23,558 bases of DNA from a virus, in IMG/VR virus record IMGVR_UViG_3300027749_003496, positions 1 to 23,558 of that record; one strand, given 5' to 3'. Position 1 is the stretch's first letter. Every line of letters begins with the position of its first letter. Made by a program: the position numbers and the translations under genes. The notes beneath the pieces were generated by a model, which saw only the letters and a program-made list of their open reading frames with translations, was not told where the DNA came from and searched no databases. Positions 1 through 5,933 of the stretch are shown one piece after another.

Positions 1-2
1 AA

Positions 3-416
3 AATATTACTTTTGATATTAAAGATGTTGCAAACTTTGTTAATGAAGGATATCCAGATATCAGAAAGGTAATTAACTTATGTCAACAGCATTCAGTAAA
101 CGGAGAACTAACACCTGATAAATCTATTTCATCTAGAAAAGCATATACTTTACAATGTATTGATATATTAAAGAATGAAACCAGTCCAAAAGAATGCTTT
201 ACTAAAATAAGACAATTAATCGCAGATTCTAAGATAAGAGACTTTGCTGATTTATTTAGAATATTATATGATGAGATAGATGTTTATGGAACGGGTCATA
301 TTGGCCCTGTTATTATGATAATAGCAGAATATCAGTATAAAGACACTTTCTCAGTTAATAAAGATATCAACGCTGCGGCGATGTTCGCAGCTCTTATAGG
401 AACTATTAAAAAATAA
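3..416 (+). CDS. 44: Sliding-clamp loader large subunit (T4 gp44-like), C-terminal part
   Basis: The gene enters from the left edge; 137 C-terminal residues remain and end in TAA. The fragment resembles the end of T4 gp44, the ATPase subunit that loads the gp45 clamp on DNA. The motif YPDIRKVINL corresponds to the gp44 stretch FPDFRK, where the lid domain ends. The rest is all-helical, as expected for the collar domain that holds the clamp-loader ring together, ending in a helix with AAAMFAALIGTIKK. The Walker A/B ATPase part lies outside the window. A probable gp62 partner is encoded about 950 bases downstream, supporting the call. Identification is from remembered family sequence, not a search. 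Confidence 0.8.
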   Translation, partial: NITFDIKDVANFVNEGYPDIRKVINLCQQHSVNGELTPDKSISSRKAYTLQCIDILKNETSPKECFTKIRQLIADSKIRDFADLFRILYDEIDVYGTGHIGPVIMIIAEYQYKDTFSVNKDINAAAMFAALIGTIKK

Positions 417-445
417 AAACAAACCTTTAAAAACAAATAAATAAA

Positions 446-697
446 ATGAGAGAAGAATTAGGACAAGAACTAGTAGAAGTAGCTGTACCATCACCAAAAG
501 ATGAGTACAGACCATCAGACAAAGAAGCACTTCGTGAATATGAAGTTAGAATTAGATTCTTAAGTAGAGGATGTGTTGTAAGTGTAGGATGCCAGGAAAT
601 TGCATTTGAATCAGTAGAAACAGCTATGACTGCGATCAATGCGTATGTTGCAAATCCTTATGATGAACAAAAAAGATGGAGAAAAATACTAGGATAA
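446..697 (+). CDS. Small phage protein of unknown function (83 aa)
   Basis: An 83-residue soluble protein with an acidic N-terminal third and a basic C-terminus (EQKRWRKIL). The central part (YEVRIRFLSRGCVVSVGCQEIAFESVETAM) alternates like beta strands followed by a helix, so a small alpha/beta fold is likely. I do not recognise a family. The start is preceded by 'aaataaataaa', the A/T-only leader used elsewhere here, and no other in-frame ATG lies nearby. Its TAA overlaps the next ATG (TAATG), implying translational coupling to the RyR-domain gene. It sits inside the clamp-loader cluster, but no replication role can be read from it. Confidence 0.75.
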   Translation: MREELGQELVEVAVPSPKDEYRPSDKEALREYEVRIRFLSRGCVVSVGCQEIAFESVETAMTAINAYVANPYDEQKRWRKILG

Positions 698-1095
698 TGA
701 GTGGAGATGTAAAATTTGAAGGCACCCCAGAAGAATGGGGTGCTTTAGTAAAACAAAACAAAATAAATTGGATTGCTAAGGTTTGTCATCAAGCTAATAA
801 AGCATGGTGTGAATCAGAAGGAGATAATTCTCAAAAAGATTGGATTGAAGCTGAACAATGGCAACGAGATTCGGCAATTAATGGTGTTAAGTTTAGAATT
901 AGTAATCCAAATGGTGGACATGATGCTTCACATAATTCTTGGATGAAAGAAAAAGTAGAGACAGGATGGGTTTTTGGTGAATTAAAAGATACTGAAAAGA
1001 AAACCCACCCTTGCATTGTGCCATTTGACCAATTACCTAAATTCCAGCAAAAGAAAGATGCTTTGTTCTGTGCTATCGTGGATGCTTTAAAATAA
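697..1095 (+). CDS. RyR-domain protein
   Basis: The 132-residue product from ATG 697 carries an RyR (ryanodine-receptor repeat) domain across about residues 50-130. It has the family-like pattern of a Trp-rich helix, QRDSAINGVKF, a mid-domain HNSWMKEKVETGWVFGE, then HPCIVPFDQLP and a final K-x-D-x-LFCAIVDAL helix. In bacteria and phages these small proteins are thought to be ligand-binding modules, possibly for nucleotide-derived molecules, but no phage role is established. An in-frame ATG at 676 would add seven residues; I prefer 697 because it forms a TAATG overlap with the upstream stop, a junction used repeatedly here. It lies between the probable gp44 and gp62 genes. Confidence 0.82.
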   Translation: MSGDVKFEGTPEEWGALVKQNKINWIAKVCHQANKAWCESEGDNSQKDWIEAEQWQRDSAINGVKFRISNPNGGHDASHNSWMKEKVETGWVFGELKDTEKKTHPCIVPFDQLPKFQQKKDALFCAIVDALK

Positions 1096-1101
1096 AATTA
1101 T

Positions 1102-1368
1102 ATGGCAATGGATTTATCGCAGCTCGGCAAAAGCGGAGCAACAGCAAACGTAGGAGGAGTTGAAATTGATTACTTGAAACAACCTGCTTTAGAATGTGAA
1201 GAAGTATATGAAGATGGAGAAGTGTGTGGTAATCATACCTTCTTACCTGTATATATCTTTAAAAAAATATCTGCAGTTCTTGCGCCTACCGGTAAAGAAG
1301 AACTTATACCAATGGAAACCTATAGATGTTCTGCTTGTGGGTCAATACCTAAAATATTCCCTCAATAA
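1102..1368 (+). CDS. Small zinc-ribbon protein (88 aa)
   Basis: Four cysteines in two pairs (C32 and C42; C76 and C79 in CSACG) make a zinc-ribbon-like arrangement; the stretch between them is strand-rich. The N-terminus (MAMDLSQLGKSG) looks flexible. A second ATG at 1108 (M3) is an equally possible start. No enzymatic motif is visible. Its stop overlaps the following start (TAATG at 1366-1370), so it is coupled to the probable gp62 gene and could be a small nucleic-acid- or protein-binding factor. That role is a guess from the metal site and position only. Confidence 0.75.
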   Translation: MAMDLSQLGKSGATANVGGVEIDYLKQPALECEEVYEDGEVCGNHTFLPVYIFKKISAVLAPTGKEELIPMETYRCSACGSIPKIFPQ

Positions 1369-1883
1369 TGTCAGAAGAAGTAATTAAGGCAGTATCTGTT
1401 TTCGATTTAGTTAAGATCATGACCTCAACCGAAAGGAAATGGTCTGATCTTAACGACGCGGAAAAGAAAGCAACAGAACCATTTATGATAATCATGATTC
1501 TGTCAATGCATCCTGATTTATTAGAGATAGTAAATGAATTTCAAAGATATGCTATATCGTCTGATTTAAAGCCTAAAGAAGTTTATTCATTCTTTAATGA
1601 TATTTTACCAAAGCGGTCTTATTATAGTCCTTGGGTTAAAGGTAAGAATGAAAATGCTTATAGCAGTGTATTAATAGATGTTATAAGTGCTGAATATGAA
1701 TGTTCAAAGTCTCAAGCTTATGAGTATTTAGATTTATTAACAGGCATTAATAATATAGATGCTATCATTAAGATAGTAAGTAAATATGGATATACCGAAT
1801 CAGAGATAGAGGCTATTCTTTTAAATAAATCATTACCAAAACCAAAAGCGCCTAAGAAGGTAGCATCTAAAAAGAAAAAATAA
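1368..1883 (+). CDS. 62: Sliding-clamp loader small subunit (T4 gp62-like)
   Basis: A 171-residue helical protein. Residues 74-125 (FFNDILPKRSYYSPWVK, then an acidic linker, LIDVISAEYECSKSQAYEYLDLL) match the pattern of T4 gp62 around 'VPRGKRYGKWAKL...LAKRYQVNTNDAINYKSIL': a short loop with basic and aromatic residues followed by two helices. gp62 is the single non-ATPase subunit that completes the gp44 ring and helps open the gp45 clamp. The C-terminus is a lysine tail (KAPKKVASKKKK) that may contact DNA. In T4 genes 44 and 62 are adjacent; here three small genes separate them. Similarity is distant, so the call rests partly on context. Confidence 0.68.
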   Translation: MSEEVIKAVSVFDLVKIMTSTERKWSDLNDAEKKATEPFMIIMILSMHPDLLEIVNEFQRYAISSDLKPKEVYSFFNDILPKRSYYSPWVKGKNENAYSSVLIDVISAEYECSKSQAYEYLDLLTGINNIDAIIKIVSKYGYTESEIEAILLNKSLPKPKAPKKVASKKKK

Positions 1884-1887
1884 CACA

Positions 1888-2097
1888 ATGCAATCAAAAA
1901 AACACAGCATACTTGAAAGTATATCTAACGTAACAGTAGGATTCTTAACTACTTTAATTTTCAGTCCATTTATATATTCTTTATGTGGTATGACATATAC
2001 CTGGACTCAATTAGGTAGTGTAACAATAATCTTTACCATAATATCAATATTAAGATCTTATATTATAAGAAGATTCTTCAATCATAAACACAAATAA
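1888..2097 (+). CDS. Small two-helix membrane protein, DUF7220-like
   Basis: A 69-residue protein with two hydrophobic segments (about residues 13-33 and 39-57) and a basic C-terminus (RSYIIRRFFNHKHK). The layout of an S-x-x-E-S-x-x-N start, two membrane helices, and the ending 'SxxRSYxxRRxFN' is one I associate with a widespread small phage membrane family annotated as DUF7220. Its function is unknown. It follows the clamp-loader cluster by four bases and precedes a short gap with a promoter-like sequence, so it probably ends a transcription unit. Confidence 0.72.
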   Translation: MQSKKHSILESISNVTVGFLTTLIFSPFIYSLCGMTYTWTQLGSVTIIFTIISILRSYIIRRFFNHKHK

Positions 2098-2120
2098 CAA
2101 ATAAAAAGGTTGTTTATTTG
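2098..2120 (+). repeat. AT-only inverted repeat (8-bp stem)
   Basis: CAAATAAA (2098-2105) and TTTATTTG (2113-2120) form a perfect 8-bp stem with a 7-base loop directly after a stop codon. It could be a weak terminator for the upstream unit, but the right arm also overlaps a promoter-like sequence. In DNA this AT-rich such stems arise by chance, so no function is claimed. Confidence 0.35.
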
Positions 2121-2140
2121 AAATAAATCTCTTATATTTA
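2106..2140 (+). promoter_or_regulatory. Candidate promoter upstream of the 2144 gene
   Basis: The 47-base gap holds AAGGTTGTTTATTTGAAATA followed by TCTCTTATATTTAAG just before the ATG. A closely similar arrangement (AAGGTTTGGTATTTTAAATA, then TTATATATTAA) precedes the gene at 5346. The two-block layout, about 20 bases apart, suits an upstream element and a -10-like box. No start site can be proven from sequence. Confidence 0.35.
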
Positions 2141-2143
2141 AGT

Positions 2144-2488
2144 ATGAATAAAGAATTTATACCCTACGAACAAGCATTAGCTTTAAAAGAATTAGGTTTT
2201 GATGAGCCTTGTTTTGCAAAATATAAATCAGACAAATTATTATTAAATATCAAGTGGAATAATATATGGTGTGAAAATATAAATGAATTTGAAATTTATG
2301 CACCAACATACTCACAAGCTTTTAGATGGTTTAGAGAGAAGTATGGTTTACATATGTCAATAAATGTAAAAGATGGTATTTGGTATTTTGAAAGGTTTAG
2401 TATAAATGGATTTAAAACCTATGAAGAAGCAGAACTTGCTTGTCTTAAAAAATTAATTGAAATAGTAAATGAAAGAAAAGGCGCCTAA
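2144..2488 (+). CDS. Conserved phage hypothetical protein (114 aa)
   Basis: The protein opens with MNKEFIPYEQALALKELGFDEP and contains AYAPTYSQAFRWFREKYGL-like text (here IYAPTYSQAFRWFREKYGL, residues 51-69) and ends with a helix YEEAELACLKKLIEIV. I associate this pattern with small proteins frequently found in phages and mobile elements of Bacteroidota, annotated only as hypothetical; this supports the host guess. It is soluble, rich in aromatics and probably a compact alpha/beta fold. Its 3' end overlaps the next gene by 20 bases. A promoter-like sequence lies directly upstream, so it may start a new transcription unit of small genes. Confidence 0.75.
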   Translation: MNKEFIPYEQALALKELGFDEPCFAKYKSDKLLLNIKWNNIWCENINEFEIYAPTYSQAFRWFREKYGLHMSINVKDGIWYFERFSINGFKTYEEAELACLKKLIEIVNERKGA

Positions 2489-2744
2489 AATAGAAATAAC
2501 TATCCCTAAAATTAAAAAGGAGTATGTATTTTCTGACAATGAAAGTACTGACACTTGGATATACAATGATAAAGGTCTTTTAGAAGTAAAGATTGATTGG
2601 GATAAAAAATTACTTAAATCAATTCAAGATGAAATACTTTATCAAGAATCATTACCAAAATCAAAACGAAAGTATTTGAATCCGGAAAATGGTAAGTTTG
2701 TTGGATATGCCCGAGCTAGAGATTTAGGATTTTTTGAAGATTAA
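2469..2744 (+). CDS. Small hypothetical protein (91 aa)
   Basis: A charged 91-residue soluble protein (start MKEKAPKIEITIPKIKKEY; end NGKFVGYARARDLGFFED) with a central tryptophan pair in DTWIYNDKGLLEVKIDWD. The start at 2469 overlaps the previous gene by 20 bases; the next ATG nearby (2524) is in a different frame, so 2469 is the only good start. No family recognised. Composition and position suggest another small accessory protein of the early-gene type. Confidence 0.65.
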   Translation: MKEKAPKIEITIPKIKKEYVFSDNESTDTWIYNDKGLLEVKIDWDKKLLKSIQDEILYQESLPKSKRKYLNPENGKFVGYARARDLGFFED

Positions 2745-2757
2745 ATAAATAAAGTAT

Positions 2758-2982
2758 ATGAGTGCAGAAATATTAAGAACGGAATTTAAATTGACATTCT
2801 CACAAGAAAATGATTGTATGGAAAGTAGTGACTTAGGTCAATTCTTAAATATATACACTGAAAATGGAGGTGGTGGTGATTATTTTGTTATGGATACAGA
2901 AAGATGGGCATTTGAGAATATTGATGACCTAATCGAAACCTTAAATCAATTTAAAGAAAAATACGATAAACTAAATAAATAA
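2758..2982 (+). CDS. Small acidic hypothetical protein (74 aa)
   Basis: A 74-residue acidic protein with a Gly-rich turn (ENGGGGDYFVMD) flanked by strand-like segments, then a C-terminal helix (FENIDDLIETLNQFKEKY). I recognise no family. The start is preceded by 'aaataaataaagtat'; the stop lies one base before the next ATG. Probably a compact soluble alpha/beta accessory protein. Confidence 0.65.
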   Translation: MSAEILRTEFKLTFSQENDCMESSDLGQFLNIYTENGGGGDYFVMDTERWAFENIDDLIETLNQFKEKYDKLNK

Positions 2983-2983
2983 T

Positions 2984-3175
2984 ATGAATAAAACAATGAA
3001 AATTGTAGATATATCTCTACATCTTATAATGATACTAACATGTATCTTATCTTTAATATTTACACCTTTTAATTCTTGGATAGTGAATACTTTAATATGG
3101 GTAGGAATATCTTTATTAAAAGCATTAACTATTTCTAAGTTAGAAGATGAGATTGAAGAAATATCAAAATTCTAA
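2984..3175 (+). CDS. Small membrane protein (63 aa)
   Basis: Two hydrophobic stretches (about residues 8-27 and 32-50) separated by a short turn (FNSW) predict an inner-membrane hairpin; the C-terminus is an acidic helix (KLEDEIEEISKF). No motif points to a function. Several phage small membrane proteins (holin-like, superinfection-exclusion or lysis-control proteins) share this layout, but nothing specific supports one of these. Confidence 0.62.
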   Translation: MNKTMKIVDISLHLIMILTCILSLIFTPFNSWIVNTLIWVGISLLKALTISKLEDEIEEISKF

Positions 3176-3176
3176 T

Positions 3177-3410
3177 ATGGCTGATATTAACAAAGAACAA
3201 GTAAATCACCCTTCGCATTACGGCGGGGGTGATAATACTTACGAAGTAATTAAAGTAATCGAAGCATGGGACTTAGACTTTCATCTAGGAAATACGGTCA
3301 AGTATATTTCACGAGCAGGAAAGAAAGATCAAAATAAAGAACATCAAGATCTTAAAAAAGCTTTATGGTATTTAGAACGCAAAATTAATAACTTAGAAAC
3401 TAATAAATAA
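3177..3410 (+). CDS. DUF3310 (SaV-like) protein
   Basis: A 77-residue protein of the DUF3310 family, common in phages. It starts MADINKEQVNHPSHYGGG, carrying the family's hallmark 'VNHPxHY', continues with YEVIKVIEAWDLDF, then GNTVKYISRAGKK, and ends with LKKALWYLERKI. Family members are small helical proteins sometimes annotated as nucleotide kinases, but the fold is not kinase-like and the role is unknown. An upstream in-frame ATG at 3147 would overlap the previous gene by 29 bases; I take 3177, two bases after the preceding stop, because the hallmark begins eight residues later. Confidence 0.88.
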   Translation: MADINKEQVNHPSHYGGGDNTYEVIKVIEAWDLDFHLGNTVKYISRAGKKDQNKEHQDLKKALWYLERKINNLETNK

Positions 3411-3411
3411 A

Positions 3412-3579
3412 ATGGAAGAAATATATGGATTTGTCTTTTGGCACAATTATTTAAATTCAACATGGTATGCAATACCTAGAGACCAGTATAGTACCTTTTT
3501 TGGCGGTAATGCTAATGCAGAAGGAGTATTAAAATCGGGAGATATTAAAACTCTAATTTCTATTATAGAAAATCTTTAA
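3412..3579 (+). CDS. Very small hypothetical protein (55 aa)
   Basis: A 55-codon open frame fills what would otherwise be a 220-base hole between DUF3310 and the 3632 gene. ATG 3412 follows the preceding stop by one base and is preceded by 'aataaataaa', the leader used by other starts here. The product has aromatic patches (IYGFVFWHNY, STWYAIP), a loop (FFGGNANAEG) and an end helix (DIKTLISIIENL). The layout resembles small alpha/beta phage proteins, but I recognise no family. Tight packing and the well-formed leader make it a likely gene. Confidence 0.6.
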   Translation: MEEIYGFVFWHNYLNSTWYAIPRDQYSTFFGGNANAEGVLKSGDIKTLISIIENL

Positions 3580-3631
3580 ACCTTTAATTGTTTTATAGTA
3601 TGATGTAATATTTATAATAAAGCATTATACT
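3580..3631 (+). promoter_or_regulatory. Candidate promoter upstream of the 3632 gene
   Basis: This 52-base gap contains TTGTTTTATAGTA followed by TAATATTTATAATAAAG, which may act as an upstream element and -10-like box. It resembles, more loosely, the gaps before 2144 and 5346. No terminator hairpin is visible here. Confidence 0.3.
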
Positions 3632-3889
3632 ATGAACTTTAAAGACTGGATAATAGATTTGTTTAAAGACGAGAGAAGATCAACCTCGGTAAAGCCCGTA
3701 ATAGCAATTATAGGGGCTTTATTTTTATGTATAACGATGGCTATTAATTCAGTCTCCCATGCTCAATTTCATCCTAATAAAGATTTAATAGATGCAGTAG
3801 TGTTAATTACCGCCCTAGCCTTAGGAGGTGATACTATGGATAAGTTTAGTTCATTTACTAAGAAAAAAGAGGAAGACCTTCCTAAATAA
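3632..3889 (+). CDS. Small two-helix membrane protein, holin-like
   Basis: An 85-residue protein: amphipathic start (MNFKDWIIDLFKDE), a hydrophobic helix at about 21-41 (KPVIAIIGALFLCITMAIN), a hydrophilic loop, a second hydrophobic helix at about 53-67 (LIDAVVLITALALGGDTMD) and a charged C-terminus (TKKKEEDLPK). This two-helix layout with a 'GGDTxDKFS' exit is similar to small holin-like proteins of Bacteroidota phages as I remember them. Holins permeabilise the membrane at lysis, but no endolysin is adjacent, so this is only a possibility. It converges on the minus-strand gene, the two stop ends overlapping by eight bases. Confidence 0.6.
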   Translation: MNFKDWIIDLFKDERRSTSVKPVIAIIGALFLCITMAINSVSHAQFHPNKDLIDAVVLITALALGGDTMDKFSSFTKKKEEDLPK

Positions 3890-3900
3890 TTTTCTTTTTA
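3870..3900. terminator. Possible bidirectional terminator
   Basis: AGGAA (3870-3874) and TTCCT (3879-3883) pair around a GACC loop and are followed by AAATAATTTTCTTTTT; upstream is an A-rich run (AAGAAAAAAG), giving a U-run on the other strand too. The location, exactly where two convergent genes meet, is where a bidirectional terminator would be expected. The stem is short. Confidence 0.35.
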
Positions 3901-4286
3901 ATTAAGATTTTAGAGAAGAATAATTCGAAGCTTAAGCTAAATGCTGAATGTAATAATAATAAATTACCTGCTATATTAACAAATATAGATTCCGTTACTA
4001 TAACTGGATTATAGAACACTATAGCTAACGTAAATGCGGTAATCATAAGCATTTTAGCTAAGTGCCATGCATCTGTTAAAAATACTAAGAATGTTTTAGA
4101 TCCGAAGAACTTAGGCCCTAAATTTGGATTATTATCCTTATACTTGTTCACCCAAGATTCTTGAGGGTTGAAAAACGTAGATAGTTTAGTATACTTACTA
4201 AAGATAGATGTTTTGTATCTAAAAGAAAGAACATCCATTGTGGCATTAAATGCCCCTGCTAAAAATAATAAAAATAATGTAATCAT
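3882..4286 (-). CDS. Membrane protein of unknown function, only minus-strand gene
   Basis: A 134-residue protein read right to left, the only convincing reverse gene. It begins with a hydrophobic segment (MITLFLLFLAGAFNATMD), has an amphipathic, aromatic middle (FFNPQESWVNKYKDNNP; GPKFFGSKTFLVFLTDAWHLAK), and two further hydrophobic stretches at about 77-93 and 101-119, ending in KKKII. The 'FNAxMDxLxFR...WxNKxK...FLTDxWHLxK' pattern is one I recall from conserved hypothetical membrane proteins of Bacteroidota, so it may be host-derived; this is not verified. Its start faces the 4335 gene divergently across 48 bases. Confidence 0.72.
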   Translation of the reverse strand: MITLFLLFLAGAFNATMDVLSFRYKTSIFSKYTKLSTFFNPQESWVNKYKDNNPNLGPKFFGSKTFLVFLTDAWHLAKMLMITAFTLAIVFYNPVIVTESIFVNIAGNLLLLHSAFSLSFELFFSKILIKKKII

Positions 4287-4289
4287 ATC

Positions 4290-4297
4290 TATAAATA
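4290..4297 (+). promoter_or_regulatory. T4-type late-promoter-like box (TATAAATA)
   Basis: An exact TATAAATA octamer, the T4 late-promoter core recognised by the gp55 sigma factor with gp33 and gp45, sits 38 bases upstream of the nuclease gene in the short divergent gap. Orientation fits that gene. The octamer is A/T-only, so chance occurrence in this background is considerable, and late transcription of a nuclease would be unusual. Confidence 0.3.
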
Positions 4298-4334
4298 TCT
4301 TAGGAAATATGAAATTAATTCTTTATAATTAAGA

Positions 4335-5306
4335 ATGACAATCATAAATAAGATCTTAAAAACAACAGAATCATTAAATATAAATGATACGACAAAAAAG
4401 AAAATATCCTTTAGTCAATATTCCAAATGGGCCAATTGCCCTAGAAGTTGGAAGCTTTCATATATAGATAAAATAAAAATATCAAGACCCTCTATATCAT
4501 TAGTATTTGGAACTTCTTTCCACGAAACTCTACAGCATTTTTTATCGGTATTGTATAACGATTCTGTAAAGAAAGCAAATCAAATTAATCTTCATGATAT
4601 GTTGAAAGAACAAATGATGAATAACTATGCAGTAGATTTATCAAATAATAATGGAGTTCATTTTGCTACTAAAGCTCAATTATTAGAACATTGGAATGAT
4701 GGCTGCGAAATATTAGATTATATAGTTAAACATAGAGTAGAATACTTCTCAACTAAAGGAATGGAATTAGTAGGTATTGAATTACCATTATTAGTTCAAG
4801 CTTCAGATAAAAATGAAAATGTATCATATCTTGGATATTTAGATTTAGTAATGTATGATAAAGATTTAGATAAGATTATTATATATGATATCAAAACATC
4901 TACAAAAGGATGGACAGATAAAGAAAAGAAAGATAAAGTCAAAACGTCCCAAGTAATCCTATATAAAAAATACTTCTCTAAACTATTAGATTTCCCGGAA
5001 GATAAAATTAAAGTTGTATTTTGGATAGTAAGACGTAAATTATGGGAGAATCCTGATAATCCTTATATCAAAACAAAACGTATTCAAGAATTCATACCTA
5101 CCGCAGGAACCAAGACAGTTAAAGATGTTGGAAGATCTATAGATACTTTTATATCAGAGTGTTTTAATGATGATGGAAGTTATAATACCGAAGCACAATA
5201 TCCTGCTATATCTGGAGTAGAAAATATAAATTGTAAGTGGTGTGACTTTAAATCTCATGAAGGATGCCAATTAAGTGAACGTAAAACAACAAACTTATTT
5301 AAATAA
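4335..5306 (+). CDS. PD-(D/E)XK nuclease, Cas4/RecB-like with probable Fe-S cluster
   Basis: A 323-residue single-domain nuclease of the RecB/Cas4 group (PF12705-like). It opens with FSQYSKWANCPRSWKLSY (residues 26-43), the usual 'SxSxLxxCPRxYxL' start. H63 lies in GTSFHETL; the catalytic core is YLGYLDLVMYD (D170) followed by IIIYDIKTSTKGW (D185, K187), i.e. GxxD then DxK. Cysteines C35, C300, C303 and C311 (last three in NCKWCDF...EGC) have the spacing of the Cas4/AddB type [4Fe-4S] cluster. Such enzymes are DNA exonucleases used in end processing or recombination. No cas1/cas2 genes or helicase partner are nearby, so a CRISPR role is unlikely; phage recombination or host-DNA degradation is more plausible. 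Confidence 0.85.
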   Translation: MTIINKILKTTESLNINDTTKKKISFSQYSKWANCPRSWKLSYIDKIKISRPSISLVFGTSFHETLQHFLSVLYNDSVKKANQINLHDMLKEQMMNNYAVDLSNNNGVHFATKAQLLEHWNDGCEILDYIVKHRVEYFSTKGMELVGIELPLLVQASDKNENVSYLGYLDLVMYDKDLDKIIIYDIKTSTKGWTDKEKKDKVKTSQVILYKKYFSKLLDFPEDKIKVVFWIVRRKLWENPDNPYIKTKRIQEFIPTAGTKTVKDVGRSIDTFISECFNDDGSYNTEAQYPAISGVENINCKWCDFKSHEGCQLSERKTTNLFK

Positions 5307-5341
5307 AGGTTTGGTATTTTAAATATTTTTTTATATATTAA
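5306..5341 (+). promoter_or_regulatory. Candidate promoter upstream of the SLOG gene
   Basis: The gap after the nuclease stop reads AAGGTTTGGTATTTTAAATA, then TTTTTTTATATATTAA just before ATG 5346. It aligns almost end to end with the gap before 2144, suggesting a shared promoter type. Experimental start-site mapping would be needed to confirm. Confidence 0.35.
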
Positions 5342-5345
5342 TGAT

Positions 5346-5783
5346 ATGATAGAGAAGCCTAAAATTTTAAAAATAGGAATTGCTGGAGATATAATTTATG
5401 AAAATGCAAGAAAAATTAAAGAAACGTTATTTCAGTTAAAGAACAGCCTTAAAGGACAAGAATTTATAATATATTCATTAGGAAGTATACATGGAGCAGA
5501 TAAATACATTAAAAAATATTGCTTAGAGCTTAATATTACTTATAAAGAATTTACACCATTATTTCTTCCAGTAACATTATATTCTGTATTTCCGGCAGAG
5601 ATGCATAATCAAAGATGGCATCCAGCAATAGCAGATAGGCACATAAGAAACTTCTTGAAAACCTGCAAAAAATTCATTATATTTATTAATAAAGATGAAG
5701 TATCAAGTAAGTTTAATATAAAGTTAATTAAGTCTCAAACTACAAAACTAAAATCACCAATAGTATTTATTAATGAAGGTTAA
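5346..5783 (+). CDS. SLOG-fold (DprA/YspA-like) nucleotide-binding protein
   Basis: A 145-residue Rossmann-like protein of the SLOG/DUF2493 type. The N-terminal strand LKIGIAGDIIYEN is followed by a helix, a second strand EFIIYSLGSIHGADKYIKKY (residues 39-58; family motif 'SGGAxGAD' is altered to SLGSIHGAD), then YKEFTP and a late strand FIIFIN. Family members bind nucleotides or nucleotide-derived ligands; phage copies are common but of unknown role. The usual Gly-rich loop is partly degenerate, so ligand binding may be altered. It sits alone between two promoter-like gaps. Confidence 0.7.
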   Translation: MIEKPKILKIGIAGDIIYENARKIKETLFQLKNSLKGQEFIIYSLGSIHGADKYIKKYCLELNITYKEFTPLFLPVTLYSVFPAEMHNQRWHPAIADRHIRNFLKTCKKFIIFINKDEVSSKFNIKLIKSQTTKLKSPIVFINEG

Positions 5784-5785
5784 AA

Positions 5786-5832
5786 AAAGGACCGGTTTTA
5801 AATATTAAGACGATAATTATATAAAATAAGTT
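5786..5832 (+). promoter_or_regulatory. Candidate promoter/leader of the interrupted glycosyltransferase
   Basis: AAAGGACCGGTTTTAAATATTAAGACGATAATTATATAAAATAAG precedes ATG 5833. The start (AAGG..GGTTTTAAATA) echoes the gaps before 2144 and 5346. Its last bases, ATAAAATAAGTTAT, recur exactly at 6981-6994 just before the second copy of the gene's 5' end, showing that the leader was duplicated together with the first codons. Confidence 0.35.
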
Positions 5833-5834
5833 AT
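5821..5834 (+). repeat. 14-bp direct repeat, left copy (leader of the glycosyltransferase gene)
   Basis: ATAAAATAAGTTAT is identical to 6981-6994. Each copy lies immediately upstream of a version of the same N-terminal coding segment (ILFLCDDP), so the repeat marks the 5' boundary of the duplicated region around the endonuclease gene. Confidence 0.7.
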
Positions 5835-5895
5835 GACAAACACCAAGAAACCAAAAATTCTCTTCTTGTGCGATGACCCTAGATTTAGTTGGTAG
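5833..5895 (+). pseudogene. Detached 5' end (first copy) of the GT4 glycosyltransferase
   Basis: ATG 5833 opens a frame of 20 codons, MTNTKKPKILFLCDDPRFSW, then TAG. Up to base 5890 it is the natural beginning of the glycosyltransferase that resumes at 7084: KILFLCDD is the first beta strand of a GT-B fold and RFSSGIAT the following loop. Joining base 5890 directly to 7084 gives ...CDDP-RFS-SGIATMAREV in frame, with the 10-base AGATTTAGTT at both edges. Alone it can make only a 20-residue peptide. It is either a severed remnant left when the endonuclease gene moved in, or an upstream exon if the 1193 intervening bases are removed from RNA. Confidence 0.75.
5881..5890 (+). repeat. 10-bp direct repeat at the left edge of the insertion
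   Basis: AGATTTAGTT is repeated exactly at 7074-7083. It encodes R-F-S in the frame of the glycosyltransferase. Bases diverge immediately after it on this side (GGTAG) and continue the gene on the other side (CAGGTATTGCC), so the pair defines the insertion borders; loss of one repeat plus the intervening DNA restores the gene. Confidence 0.75.
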
Positions 5896-5933
5896 TTTTT
5901 ACGACGATCCGAGATATTTATATTAAAGATATC

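Noticed and set aside
427-1016. Minus-strand open frames at 427-639 and 831-1016
   Set aside because: Antisense to the 446 gene and the RyR-domain gene; no independent support.
1196-1387. 63-codon frame on the plus strand inside the zinc-ribbon gene
   Set aside because: It lies in another frame of a gene with clear paired cysteines and overlaps the well-placed TAATG start of the next gene; its protein is a lysine/tyrosine-rich shadow.
4335-5306. CRISPR-associated Cas4
   Set aside because: The nuclease has Cas4-like Fe-S cysteines, but no cas genes or repeat array are present in the window; RecB-like phage nuclease is the safer label.
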